Source: Harenicola maris (lineage in GTDB: Bacteria > Pseudomonadota > Alphaproteobacteria > Rhodobacterales > Rhodobacteraceae). From it: 64,000 bases of DNA. A model generated the notes under the pieces. It was given only the letters and a program-made list of their open reading frames with translations, had not been told where the DNA came from and searched no databases. The first letter of the stretch is position 1. Each line of letters starts with the position of its first letter. Location: positions 186,001-250,000 of the forward strand of contig JADQAZ010000002.1 of assembly GCA_018524345.1 (NCBI GenBank), read 5' to 3'. Of this stretch, positions 17,143 through 25,744 are shown piece by piece. A program made the position numbers and the translations under genes.

Positions 17143-17673
17143 ATGTATCCCACCCTGCGCCTGTTCTGGCAGTATTTCAAAACCCGCAACCTGCCCGAGC
17201 TCCCCTTTGACGGCACCCATGTTTCAACCCACATTTGTATGCCCTGGGACCTCGACATGTGGAAAGAGCTCAACAACGGTCGCACCCTGACCCTGTTCGA
17301 CCTCGGCCGCATCCCCCTCGCCCGCCGCATGGGCCTGTTGACCGTGCTGAAGGAAAAGAAATGGGGCCTGACCATGGCCGGCGCCTCCGTCCGCTACCGC
17401 CGCCGCGTCCGCCGCTGGGACAAGATAGAAATGCACAGCCGCATCACCGGCTTTGACGACAAATTCGTCTATATCGTGCAATCCATGTGGGTCCGCGGCG
17501 AATGCTGCAATCAGGCCCTCTACCGCTCCGCCGTCACCGGCAAATCCGGCATCATCCCCCCCGTGCAAATCGTCGAGGCCTTGGGCCGCGACATGCCCGA
17601 AATGACCATGCCCGACTGGGTGCAAAACTGGATCACAGCCGACGCCACCCGCCCCTGGCCACCAGAGGTCTAG
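17143..17673 (+). CDS. Acyl-CoA thioesterase-like protein (4HBT / THEM6 type)
   Basis: 176 residues from the ATG at 17143, with GGAGA 8 bases upstream. The pattern THVSTHICMPWDLDMWKELNNGRTLTLFDLGRIPLARRMGLL is a hotdog-fold thioesterase of the THEM6-like branch, in which the Asp/Asn-rich segment carries the active site; a second half (SVRYRRRVRRWDKIEMHSRITGFDDKFVYIVQSMW) completes the hotdog. It probably hydrolyses an acyl-CoA or acyl thioester; the substrate is unknown. Single gene converging on fkbM-like across a repeat-rich gap. Confidence 0.75.
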   Translation: MYPTLRLFWQYFKTRNLPELPFDGTHVSTHICMPWDLDMWKELNNGRTLTLFDLGRIPLARRMGLLTVLKEKKWGLTMAGASVRYRRRVRRWDKIEMHSRITGFDDKFVYIVQSMWVRGECCNQALYRSAVTGKSGIIPPVQIVEALGRDMPEMTMPDWVQNWITADATRPWPPEV

Positions 17674-17683
17674 GACCCTAGGG

Positions 17684-17716
17684 CTTCTTATTGGCCCAAA
17701 TATCCCGGGGGGAGGC
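17684..17716. repeat. Dispersed convergent-end repeat, copy 2
   Basis: Read on the minus strand this carries GATATTTG-NN-CCAATAAGAA next to a GGGA/CCTCC block, the same element as 3810-3842 in inverted orientation. As there, it lies between two convergent stop codons (17673 and 17831). This conservation at a non-coding site suggests a family of dispersed 3'-end elements. Confidence 0.6.
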
Positions 17717-17740
17717 CGCAGGCCGGGGGGCAGCGCCCCC

Positions 17741-17783
17741 AGATTTTTCTCCGAAAAATCTCTCCCGCGCCAAGCCGCGGGAG
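17741..17783. repeat. Tandem hairpins (AGATTTTTC palindrome plus CTCCCGCG hairpin)
   Basis: AGATTTTTC (17741-17749) pairs with GAAAAATCT (17753-17761) across TCC; directly after, CTCCCGCG (17762-17769) pairs with CGCGGGAG (17776-17783) across CCAAGC. The first palindrome recurs at 40429-40449, again followed by a second hairpin. Here it probably ends both convergent transcripts. Confidence 0.6.
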
Positions 17784-17830
17784 GGCCAAAATTAACCAAA
17801 CCGTCGGCGCAGGACCTATCGGTCCTGACC

Positions 17831-18583
17831 CTAAGGCAGCAAGGCCCTGTTCGCCGCCAGATAATTGCTGGCCATAAAGCTTTCCATATGTTCGCGATAG
17901 CCGTTCAGCTTGAGCAACCCAATGGGCGCGATGCGATAGAGGTCAAACTCCTGCGCGGCAAAGAACTGCCAGAAATCCTTCAGGTAGGTGCGCGTATCGA
18001 TGTTGCAGCCGCCAAACTCGAACTGCACCGCCGCCACCCCGTCCAGGACACCGCTCGCGCCATGAATGGCGTCAAGCTCGTGTCCCTCCACGTCCAGCTT
18101 GATCAAATCGGGCGCTTGCCCCCCGAAATACTCCGCCACCAAACCATCGATACGGCGCAGGCGCACCTCCTCGGTGACATCCATGGGGATTTTCAGGTGG
18201 CTGAGGTCCCGCTGGCTCAGGCTACCAAGGGCAGAGCCCTCTTCGTTCGCAAACAGCGTCGCCTGTCCCTCCTGCGATCCGGCCGCGCAGGGAGCAATCT
18301 GCACCTTGGGATCATCGGCAAACCGCGCGCGCAGCTTGCCCACATTCAACGCAGAGGGTTCCACCGCCAGAACCTCCGCCTCGGGATAGCTCTGCCGCAA
18401 ACCGGCGGTAAATTCGCCCAGATTGGCGCCCACATCCATGACCCGCTGCGGCGGACGTTTGAACAACGCGCCAAACTGCGCCACCTCGATCTCAAGGGTA
18501 TAGGCACCGCCGCGCTTGCCCAGCCTCTCCTGCGCTTCGGCCTCCTGCGCCTCCAGCGCACGCCGTACCTCACCCAATCTCAT
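17831..18583 (-). CDS. FkbM family methyltransferase
   Basis: 250 residues. SAM-binding Rossmann motif at about residues 47-58 (RVMDVGANLGEFT), acidic ribose-binding residue in VLAVEPSALN, and the FkbM hallmark DLIKLDVEGHELDAIHGA near 160, followed by VQFEFGG. Such enzymes O-methylate sugars or polyketides, often in surface glycan biosynthesis. An N-terminal charged helix (RRALEAQEAEAQERLGK) may dimerise. The start overlaps the stop of the MscS gene (TGATG), so it is co-translated with it; I cannot name the acceptor. Confidence 0.85.
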   Translation of the reverse strand: MRLGEVRRALEAQEAEAQERLGKRGGAYTLEIEVAQFGALFKRPPQRVMDVGANLGEFTAGLRQSYPEAEVLAVEPSALNVGKLRARFADDPKVQIAPCAAGSQEGQATLFANEEGSALGSLSQRDLSHLKIPMDVTEEVRLRRIDGLVAEYFGGQAPDLIKLDVEGHELDAIHGASGVLDGVAAVQFEFGGCNIDTRTYLKDFWQFFAAQEFDLYRIAPIGLLKLNGYREHMESFMASNYLAANRALLP

Positions 18584-19959
18584 CAGTCTTCAACCTTTGC
18601 GGAAATATCACTCGTATCAGCGTCCAGCCCACCCCCATCGCCCAGCATACGCACCTCGCGCTGCGGGAAGGGGATGGAGATGCCGTTTTCCTGAAACGCA
18701 TCCCAAAGCGCAAGGTACACCCCGCCGCGAATATTGGTCAGCCCGCCGGTCGGGTCACTGATCCAGAACCGCAGGATATAATCCACACTGCTGTCGCCAA
18801 AGCCGACGATATGGCAAACCGGCGGCTTAAAGCTCAGCACACGGTCCACCCCGCGCGCAGCCTCGATCGCAAGGCGGCGCACCTCATGGGGGCTGTCGCT
18901 GTAAGAGGTCCCAAAGAAGATATCCAGCCGCACGTAATCGTTGGAATGGCTCCAGTTGACCACCTGCCCCGTGATCAGATCCTCGTTCGGAATCAGGTAT
19001 TCCTTACCGTTCCGCGTCACCACCGACACGTAACGCGCGCCCAAGGCGTTGATCCAGCCGAAGGTATCCCCAAGGGAAATCACATCCCCCGGCTTGATCG
19101 ACTTATCCAGCAGGATGATGATCCCCGAAACAAGGTTCGACACCACCTTTTGCAGGCCGAACCCAAGGCCCACACCAATCGCACCGGACAGCACCGCAAG
19201 ACCCGTCAGGTCAAACCCGACGGCATTAAGCCCGATCACAAAGGCCGCACCATACAGAACCACCTGCGTGAACTTAATCACCAAGACCTGCATCGAGGGC
19301 GAGACATTCTCGTTGTTCTTGAGCCTGTTCTCCGTCGTCTTCGACACGCCCCGCGCAATGGCGAACAAAACCCCGACAACAGCCAGCGCCTTCAGGAGCC
19401 CAAGGATCGACAGCCGGAAATCGCCAAGCTCCAGCGCCAGCCCATCAAGGGTGTCCGCCGCCGGATCAAGGATATCAAGGAAATACAGGGTCACATAAAT
19501 CCACGCACCCCAACGCACCACCGACCGCAAGAAAGGGTTGCGGATCAGGCGCGACACAAAGGTCACCACCAACCACGCCGTCGCAATCGTTGCGATCAGG
19601 CTGATGACATAGCTGCGCGAGGGCCAAGTGACCTCCCGCATAACGAATACAAGGCTCCATGCCAGCGTGATAAAGATGATCGGCCGCAGCCGCTTGTGCA
19701 GCACAACCGCCGTGCGCAGCCGCCACTTCGGCCAGCCCTCCTGCCGCCGCACCCATGAATAAAACACAGGCCCCAGCCACTTCGCGGCAAAGTGACTGAC
19801 GATGAACAGGGCCACAACAATGCCAAGCTGATACAACCGCCAAGGCTGCACCATCGACAGGGCAAGGGACTCCGCCTGCCCCCAAAGGGTGGTCAACTGC
19901 CCCGTCAGGTCCGCTATCTGCTCTGCTGTCTGCTCTTTGGTTGACGGATCGTCGGCCAT
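18583..19959 (-). CDS. Mechanosensitive ion channel family protein (MscS type)
   Basis: 458 residues from the ATG at 19959 (MADDPSTKEQTAEQIADL). A short N-terminal helix is followed by several membrane helices (LGIVVALFIVSHFAAKW, LRPIIFITLAWSLVFVM, SYVISLIATIATAWLVVTFV) and the MscS pore helix/beta core: LSGAIGVGLGFGLQKVVSNLVSGIIILLDKSIKPGDVISLGDTFGWINALGARYVSVVTRNGKEYLIPNEDL. The C-terminal vestibule ends with ISIPFPQREVRML. It releases solutes on hypo-osmotic shock. Six-helix MscS relatives of this length are often called MscM-like. Upstream gene of a two-gene unit with fkbM-like. Confidence 0.93.
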   Translation of the reverse strand: MADDPSTKEQTAEQIADLTGQLTTLWGQAESLALSMVQPWRLYQLGIVVALFIVSHFAAKWLGPVFYSWVRRQEGWPKWRLRTAVVLHKRLRPIIFITLAWSLVFVMREVTWPSRSYVISLIATIATAWLVVTFVSRLIRNPFLRSVVRWGAWIYVTLYFLDILDPAADTLDGLALELGDFRLSILGLLKALAVVGVLFAIARGVSKTTENRLKNNENVSPSMQVLVIKFTQVVLYGAAFVIGLNAVGFDLTGLAVLSGAIGVGLGFGLQKVVSNLVSGIIILLDKSIKPGDVISLGDTFGWINALGARYVSVVTRNGKEYLIPNEDLITGQVVNWSHSNDYVRLDIFFGTSYSDSPHEVRRLAIEAARGVDRVLSFKPPVCHIVGFGDSSVDYILRFWISDPTGGLTNIRGGVYLALWDAFQENGISIPFPQREVRMLGDGGGLDADTSDISAKVED

Positions 19960-20094
19960 TGCGCTCCCCTCATTTGGCTCAGGGTGCCACGCCGCCCCCA
20001 CCTAAACAAGCAAATGCATCGCCGCTAAACACCGCGCCACCTTGTGGAAAACGCCCGAAGGCGTTACGTGACCCCCATGGTAAGAGTTTTCGAT

Positions 20095-20163
20095 ATGGAT
20101 GACCGGGCACGCCTACCGTGGCGATTCCACCTACGCGACCTGCTACTGCGCGATCGCGGCTAA
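20095..20163 (+). CDS. Putative leucine leader peptide ahead of leuCD
   Basis: A 22-codon ORF, ATG at 20095 to TAA at 20161, lying 82 bp before leuC. It ends HLRDLLLRDRG: five Leu codons, three of them CTA (a rare Leu codon in such GC-rich genomes), including CTG-CTA-CTG in a row. This is the composition expected of an attenuator peptide sensing charged tRNA-Leu. An inverted repeat ACGCC/GGCGT precedes it and a run of seven T follows at 20180-20186, but I do not see a convincing intrinsic hairpin right before the T-run, so the mechanism is open. The ribosome site is weak (AAGAG). Confidence 0.5.
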   Translation: MDDRARLPWRFHLRDLLLRDRG

Positions 20164-20244
20164 AGGCCTGCCCTCTCCATTTTTTTCGCCCCGTATTTTC
20201 GCACCGTCGAACACCACACTCACATCTTGCGTAGGATTACCCAA

Positions 20245-21648
20245 ATGGCAAAAACGCTCTATGATAAAATCTGGGATGCCCATCTCGCCCACGAGGCCGA
20301 GGACGGCACCTGTCTTCTGTATATCGACCGTCACCTCGTCCACGAGGTGACCTCCCCGCAGGCCTTCGAAGGGCTGCGTATGGCGGGCCGCTCTGTGCGC
20401 GCACCGGACAAAACCATCGCCGTGCCGGACCACAACGTGCCCACCACACTGGACCGCGCCAATGCCGCCACCATGACCGAAGACAGCCGCATTCAGGTCG
20501 AGGCCCTCGACAAGAACGCCAAAGACTTCGGCATCCACTACTACCCCGTCACTGACGTGCGTCAGGGCATCGTGCATATCGTCGGCCCCGAACAGGGCTG
20601 GACCCTGCCGGGCATGACCGTCGTCTGCGGCGACAGCCACACCGCAACCCACGGCGCCTTTGGCGCTCTGGCCCACGGCATCGGCACCTCCGAGGTCGAG
20701 CATGTTCTGGCCACCCAGACCCTGATCCAGACCAAATCCAAAAACATGAAGGTCGAGATCACCGGCAAACTGCGCCCGGGCGTGACAGCCAAGGACATCA
20801 CCCTGTCTGTCATCGGCCGCACCGGCACCGCCGGCGGCACCGGCTATGTCATCGAATACTGCGGCGAAGCGATCCGCGACCTGTCGATGGAAGGCCGCAT
20901 GACCGTCTGCAACATGGCCATCGAAGGCGGCGCCCGCGCCGGCATCATCGCCCCTGACGAAACCACCTTCGAATACTGCATGGGCCGCCCCCACGCGCCA
21001 AAAGGCGCCGAATGGGAAGCCGCCCTCGCATGGTGGAAAACCCTCTACTCCGATGACGACGCCCATTGGGACGAGATCATCACCATCAAGGGCGAGGACA
21101 TCGCCCCCGTGGTCACTTGGGGCACCTCGCCCGAGGACGTTCTGCCCATCACCGCCAATGTCCCCGCCGCCGAGGACTTTACCGGCGGCAAGGTCGGCGC
21201 GGCCAAGCGCAGCCTCGAATACATGGACCTGACCCCCGGCACACCGCTGTCCGAGGTCAAGATCGACACTGTCTTTATCGGCTCCTGCACCAATGGCCGG
21301 ATCGAGGACCTGCGCGCCGCCGCAGCCATCCTCAAAGGCAAAAAGATCGCAGAGGGCATGCGCGCCATGGCCGTCCCCGGCTCCGGCCTCGTGCGGGCAC
21401 AGGCCGAGGAAGAAGGCATCGCCCAGATCTTTATCGACGCGGGCTTTGAATGGCGCCTCGCAGGCTGCTCCATGTGCCTCGCCATGAACCCGGATCAACT
21501 TCAACCCGGCGAGCGTTGCGCAGCAACCTCCAACCGCAACTTCGAGGGCCGTCAGGGCCGCGGCGGACGCACCCACCTGATGTCCCCCGCCATGGCCGCC
21601 GCCGCCGCCGTCACCGGCAAACTCACAGACGTTCGGGAGATGATGTAA
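20245..21648 (+). CDS. leuC: 3-isopropylmalate dehydratase large subunit
   Basis: 467 residues from the ATG at 20245 ([13 protein letters not shown]), the standard LeuC length and start. Aconitase-fold signatures: [54 protein letters not shown] and the 4Fe-4S ligands [16 protein letters not shown] and [10 protein letters not shown]. With LeuD it isomerises 2-isopropylmalate to 3-isopropylmalate in leucine synthesis. Its stop overlaps the leuD start (TAATG). Probably controlled through the leader ORF upstream. Confidence 0.98.
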   Translation: MAKTLYDKIWDAHLAHEAEDGTCLLYIDRHLVHEVTSPQAFEGLRMAGRSVRAPDKTIAVPDHNVPTTLDRANAATMTEDSRIQVEALDKNAKDFGIHYYPVTDVRQGIVHIVGPEQGWTLPGMTVVCGDSHTATHGAFGALAHGIGTSEVEHVLATQTLIQTKSKNMKVEITGKLRPGVTAKDITLSVIGRTGTAGGTGYVIEYCGEAIRDLSMEGRMTVCNMAIEGGARAGIIAPDETTFEYCMGRPHAPKGAEWEAALAWWKTLYSDDDAHWDEIITIKGEDIAPVVTWGTSPEDVLPITANVPAAEDFTGGKVGAAKRSLEYMDLTPGTPLSEVKIDTVFIGSCTNGRIEDLRAAAAILKGKKIAEGMRAMAVPGSGLVRAQAEEEGIAQIFIDAGFEWRLAGCSMCLAMNPDQLQPGERCAATSNRNFEGRQGRGGRTHLMSPAMAAAAAVTGKLTDVREMM

Positions 21649-22253
21649 TGGACAAGTTCACCACCCTAAGCGGCATCGCCGCCCCCATGCCGCTGATCAA
21701 CATCGACACCGATATGATCATCCCAAAGCAGTTCCTCAAAACCATCAAACGCTCCGGCCTTGGTGTGAACCTGTTTGACGAAATGCGCTATGACGGCGAA
21801 GGCAAGGAAATCCCCGATTTCGTTCTGAACAAGCCGCAGTATCGCGACTCCCAGATCATCGTCGCTGGCGATAACTTCGGCTGCGGCTCCAGCCGCGAGC
21901 ACGCCCCATGGGCGCTGCTTGATTTCGGCATCCGCGCCGTGATCTCCACCAGCTACGCCGATATCTTCTACAACAACTGCTTCAAGAACGGCATCCTGCC
22001 GATCACCCTGCCGAAAGAGCAGGTCGATATCCTGATGGACGATGCAGAAAAGGGCGCCAACGCCCGGATCGAAGTCGATCTGGAGGCCCAGACAGTGACC
22101 TCCTCCGACGGTCAGGTCTTCTCCTTCGAGATCGACAGCCACAAGAAGCATTGCCTGCTCAACGGCCTTGATGACATCGGCCTGACGCTTGAAAAAGCCG
22201 CCAGCATCGACGCCTTCGAAGCCAGCGCAAACGCATCGCGCCCATGGGTCTGA
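21648..22253 (+). CDS. leuD: 3-isopropylmalate dehydratase small subunit
   Basis: 201 residues from the ATG at 21648, overlapping the leuC TAA by one base; the longer open frame upstream lies inside leuC. Family motifs: [43 protein letters not shown] and [25 protein letters not shown]. This is the swivel domain that completes the isopropylmalate isomerase active site. A strong terminator follows 42 bp after the stop, so leuCD is a closed transcription unit separate from leuB at 24.6 kb. Confidence 0.98.
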   Translation: MDKFTTLSGIAAPMPLINIDTDMIIPKQFLKTIKRSGLGVNLFDEMRYDGEGKEIPDFVLNKPQYRDSQIIVAGDNFGCGSSREHAPWALLDFGIRAVISTSYADIFYNNCFKNGILPITLPKEQVDILMDDAEKGANARIEVDLEAQTVTSSDGQVFSFEIDSHKKHCLLNGLDDIGLTLEKAASIDAFEASANASRPWV

Positions 22254-22295
22254 TCGCCCTGCGCGACTCGCCATTAACCATAGGTTAACTCTAAG

Positions 22296-22328
22296 GGCCG
22301 CTTGAACATAGTTCAGGCGGCCTTTCTT
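22296..22328 (+). terminator. Rho-independent terminator of leuCD
   Basis: GGCCGCTTGAAC (22296-22307) pairs along 12 positions, with one T-G wobble, with GTTCAGGCGGCC (22311-22322) across an ATA loop, followed by TTTCTT. A textbook intrinsic terminator. Confidence 0.85.
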
Positions 22329-22590
22329 GTGGCCCCTTTTTGCCATGCCCCAAGATGTTGCTTTTTCAGGCGAAATGCCACTTTCCCGCCCCAAAAATGA
22401 TGCAACACCGCACCACATTCCCCGTCAAATCGCCTGATTAGTCCTCTCTAACTGTCCCAACGCTTGCTGAAGAAAATGAAAGAAGGCAAAAGTTGGGCAA
22501 AGTTGAGGCACATCGCCATAATTGGCGTTCTCTGAGCGGAAACGCGCGTGGACTATGTATCCACCCCAGCCGCCGGAAGGGTATTGAACA
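22329..22590. other. Intergenic stretch, leuD terminator to membrane-protein gene
   Basis: No ORF with coding character, RNA gene or clear palindrome was seen. The right end supplies the ribosome site GGAAGG, 10 bases before the GTG at 22591. It is AT-richer than its surroundings around 22440-22540 and presumably holds the promoter of the next gene, which I could not place. Confidence 0.4.
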
Positions 22591-23457
22591 GTGATCACCA
22601 AGGTCACAGGCGCCGTAGTGCGCGCATCTCTGGTTGGGGTCATGATTTCGACTCCCTCCTTGTTGCTGCCCTCCATCGGGCCGGACACAGCGCAGGTCGT
22701 CGCGCTGCTGGCCCTCTTCGCCGCTGGCCTGACCCTGTTTGAATACGCCTCGAACTATCCCAGCCTTGTGGAATTCCGCGATGCGCCGCCCTTCAACCGC
22801 GTGCGCTTCCTCTCGCTCTTCCTGACGGTCTTCCTGCTGACGATCCTGTGCCGCGGCATGACAGAGGTCAGCAGCCTGACCATCTTTGTGCAGGCCATCG
22901 GCAACCTGATCGGCGATGCGATCGACTTCCCCTACAGCCCCGTGCGCCTTGTCCTCGTGGCCCTGCCCGAAAGCGTCAGCGCAGCGCACCTCGAACTGGT
23001 CCGCGCCGCCGCTGGCATCGCCTACCTGACCTCGCTCCTCAGCCTCGCGATCTTTGTGATCCTGCTGCGGGTCTGGGGCTGGCCTGTGCGCTCCGGCGTG
23101 TTCAACGTCTGGGTCAACCTGCCCACATTCGATCCCACCGTGGGCGGCGATGTGGTCGAACGGCTGAACCGCGACGCCCGCCTCAACATCTGCCTCGGCT
23201 TTTTGCTGCCCTTCCTGATGCCCGCTGTGGCCAAAGCCGCAGCGATGGTGTTCAATCCGGTAGCGCTCGAAGCGCATCAGACCCTGATCTGGACAATGGC
23301 CACATGGGCATTCTTGCCATCTTCCCTCTTTATGCGCGGCATCGCCATGGGGCGCATTGCCTCCATGATCGAGGAAAAGCGCCGCCGCACCGCCGAAAAC
23401 GGCGAGGGGGCGGAGGAAAAGCGCAAGAAGCTCGACCCCGACCTGATCCCCGCCTAG
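22591..23457 (+). CDS. Multi-pass membrane protein of unknown function
   Basis: 288 residues from GTG at 22591, with GGAAGG upstream. At least five hydrophobic segments: about 7-30, 32-48 (VVALLALFAAGLTLFEY), 73-90 (FLSLFLTVFLLTILCRG), 140-165 (IAYLTSLLSLAIFVILLRVW) and 205-235 (ICLGFLLPFLMPAVAKAAAM). It ends in a charged Lys/Glu-rich cytoplasmic tail (MIEEKRRRTAENGEG...). I recognise no named family. The secreted EEP-fold protein follows immediately, so the two probably act together. Confidence 0.7.
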   Translation: MITKVTGAVVRASLVGVMISTPSLLLPSIGPDTAQVVALLALFAAGLTLFEYASNYPSLVEFRDAPPFNRVRFLSLFLTVFLLTILCRGMTEVSSLTIFVQAIGNLIGDAIDFPYSPVRLVLVALPESVSAAHLELVRAAAGIAYLTSLLSLAIFVILLRVWGWPVRSGVFNVWVNLPTFDPTVGGDVVERLNRDARLNICLGFLLPFLMPAVAKAAAMVFNPVALEAHQTLIWTMATWAFLPSSLFMRGIAMGRIASMIEEKRRRTAENGEGAEEKRKKLDPDLIPA

Positions 23458-23468
23458 GCGCGTGCCTT

Positions 23469-24542
23469 CTGGCGGGGGCCACATGGCTGACCCTTGCCCT
23501 GACCGCCACTGCCGAACCCCTGCGCATCGCCACCTATGCCGCCGACCTCACACGGCGCGGCCCCGGCCTGCTCCTGCGTGACATCGCCAAGGGCGATGAC
23601 CCCCAGATCGCCGCCGTATCAGCCGTGATCGCCCATGCAGAGGCCGATGTGCTGCTGCTCACCAACCTCGACTACGACGACAAGCAAGAGGCCCTCACGG
23701 CCTTGCAAGAGACCCTCGCCGCCGCTGGCGCCCCCTATCCCCATGCCTTCGCAGACTGGCCCAATGCGGGCCTGCGCACGGGTATGGATATGGACGGCGA
23801 CGGCAAGGTGAACACCGGCCGCGACACGCAGGGCTTTGGCCGCTTCTCCGGCGCGGGCGGCATGGCGGTGCTCAGCCGCCATCCCCTGACCCTCACCCAT
23901 GACTTCACCCCCCTGCTCTGGCGCGACCTCCCCGGCGCGGGCGATCTGCCCGCCCTGATGCCAGCCCCAGCATGGCAGGTGCAGCGCCTCAGCAGCGTCA
24001 ATCACTGGGCCATCCGGGTGGAGGCCCCAACCCCCTTCACCCTGCTCACCCTCGCCGCGACCCCGCCCGTCTTTGACGGACCAGAGGACCGCAACGGCCA
24101 CCGCAACGCCGCCGAACTCGCCCTCTTGCACATGTATCTGGACGGCCAACTCAACACCCCCGCACCGCAGGGCCCCGTCGTCATCGCGGGCAACCTGAAC
24201 CTCGACGCCTATGACGGCGACGGGCGGCCCAATGCCCTCAATGCCCTGCTGCAATCCGGCCATATCCAGGACCCCGCCCCAAGCAGCCAAGGTGGCGCGG
24301 CAGAGGCCGATCCAACCCACAAAGGCCCCCCCGCCCTCGACACCGCCGATTTCAACGACCCGCCCGGCAACCTGCGCGCCGATTACGTCTTGCCCGATGC
24401 CACGGCCAAGGTGCTCGATGCGGGCGTGATCTGGCCCGCCCCGGATGCGCAGGGCAGCGGGCCGACCCTTGAACAGGTGCAAACCGCCTCGCGCCACCGC
24501 CTCGTCTGGGTCGAAATCGAGCTGCCCGCACAGGGCCAGTGA
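23469..24542 (+). CDS. Exported endonuclease/exonuclease/phosphatase-fold protein, start codon uncertain
   Basis: About 357 residues. The mature domain is clear: EPLRIATYAADLTRRGPGLLLRDI, AEADVLLLTNLDYDD, GGMAVLSRHPL, VVIAGNLNLDAYDGDGRPNAL, LRADYVLP and TASRHRLVWVEI. A signal-like segment (LAGATWLTLALTATA) precedes it, but no ATG, GTG or TTG lies in frame between the previous stop and that segment; CTG at 23469 is the placed start, and the nearest in-frame ATG (23304) lies within the upstream gene. Canonical EEP residues are altered (GDFN to GNLN, SDH to SRH), so catalysis may be modified. Relatives hydrolyse phosphodiesters outside the cytoplasm. Confidence 0.7.
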   Translation: MAGATWLTLALTATAEPLRIATYAADLTRRGPGLLLRDIAKGDDPQIAAVSAVIAHAEADVLLLTNLDYDDKQEALTALQETLAAAGAPYPHAFADWPNAGLRTGMDMDGDGKVNTGRDTQGFGRFSGAGGMAVLSRHPLTLTHDFTPLLWRDLPGAGDLPALMPAPAWQVQRLSSVNHWAIRVEAPTPFTLLTLAATPPVFDGPEDRNGHRNAAELALLHMYLDGQLNTPAPQGPVVIAGNLNLDAYDGDGRPNALNALLQSGHIQDPAPSSQGGAAEADPTHKGPPALDTADFNDPPGNLRADYVLPDATAKVLDAGVIWPAPDAQGSGPTLEQVQTASRHRLVWVEIELPAQGQ

Positions 24543-24637
24543 CCGCCACCCCCAGCCCATAAACCCCCGTAGTCCTTGACCCCCCTAGTCCATCGCAGTA
24601 GGCGAAACAGGACATTTTCAACCGAGGAAACACCGCC

Positions 24638-25744
24638 ATGACCAATCCTTCCATCCTGATCCTGCCCGGCGACGGCATCGGCCCCGAGGTCATGACCGAA
24701 GTCGAGAAAATCATCGCGTGGTTCGGCGAAGCCCGCGACCTGAAATTCAACGTCGAAACCGACCTCGTCGGCGGCGCGGCCTATGACAAACACGGCACGC
24801 CTCTGGCCGACAGCACGCTGGAAAAAGCCATGAACGCCGATGCCGTCCTTCTGGGCGCGGTTGGCGGCCCCGCCTATGATGATCTGGATTTCAGCGTAAA
24901 GCCGGAACGCGGCCTGCTGAAACTGCGCAAGGAAATGGACCTGTTTTCCAACCTGCGCCCCGCCCAGTGCTTTGACGCCCTCGCCGATTTCTCCTCGCTC
25001 AAGCGCGACGTGGTTGCCGGCCTCGACATCATGATCGTCCGCGAGCTGACCTCCGGCATCTACTTTGGCGAGCCACGCGGCATCATCAAAGAGGGCAACG
25101 AACGGGTTGGCATCAACACCCAGCGTTACACCGAAAGCGAGATCGAACGCGTCGCACGCTCCGCCTTCGAACTGGCCCGCCGCCGCGGCAACAAGGTCTG
25201 CTCGATGGAAAAAGCCAACGTCATGGAAAGCGGCATCCTGTGGCGCGAGGTCGTGACAGAAGTCCACGCCAAGGATTACGCCGATGTGGAACTCTCCCAC
25301 ATGTATGCCGACGCAGGCGCGATGCAGCTCTGCCGCTACCCCAAACAGTTCGACGTCATCGTGACCGACAACCTCTTTGGCGACATCCTCTCCGATGCGG
25401 CGGCGATGCTCACCGGCTCCCTCGGCATGCTGCCCTCCGCCTCCCTCGGTGCGCCGATGGAAAACGGTCGGCCCAAGGCGCTGTATGAGCCCGTCCACGG
25501 CTCCGCCCCCGACATCACCGGCCAAGGCAAGGCGAACCCGATCGCCTGTATCCTCTCCTTCGCCATGGCGCTACGCTACTCCTTTGACGAGGGCGCAGAG
25601 GCAGACCGCCTCGAGGCCGCGGTTGAAACCGTGCTGGCCAATGGTGCCCGCACCGCCGACCTGATCGGCGAAGAGGGGGTCGAGCCGCTCTCCACCTCCG
25701 CCATGGGCGACGCCATCCTCGCCGCTCTGGCAGCCTCGGTGTGA
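24638..25744 (+). CDS. leuB: 3-isopropylmalate dehydrogenase
   Basis: 368 residues, starting [19 protein letters not shown] after a GAGGA ribosome site. Signatures: [42 protein letters not shown], the catalytic Tyr/Lys region ([21 protein letters not shown]) and the NAD/metal block [32 protein letters not shown], with [16 protein letters not shown]. It oxidises 3-isopropylmalate to 2-oxo-4-methylpentanoate precursor in leucine synthesis. The stop overlaps the GTG start of the DMT transporter (GTGTGA). Confidence 0.98.
   Translation: MTNPSILILPGDGIGPEVMTEVEKIIAWFGEARDLKFNVETDLVGGAAYDKHGTPLADSTLEKAMNADAVLLGAVGGPAYDDLDFSVKPERGLLKLRKEMDLFSNLRPAQCFDALADFSSLKRDVVAGLDIMIVRELTSGIYFGEPRGIIKEGNERVGINTQRYTESEIERVARSAFELARRRGNKVCSMEKANVMESGILWREVVTEVHAKDYADVELSHMYADAGAMQLCRYPKQFDVIVTDNLFGDILSDAAAMLTGSLGMLPSASLGAPMENGRPKALYEPVHGSAPDITGQGKANPIACILSFAMALRYSFDEGAEADRLEAAVETVLANGARTADLIGEEGVEPLSTSAMGDAILAALAASV

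Noticed and set aside
20099..20350. 83-codon frame across the leuC start
   Set aside because: It overlaps leuC out of frame, whereas the 22-codon ORF in another frame has the meaningful Leu cluster.
22438..23484. 348-codon minus-strand frame over the membrane-protein gene
   Set aside because: Antisense to a protein with clear helices; its product is Glu/Gln/His-rich and featureless.
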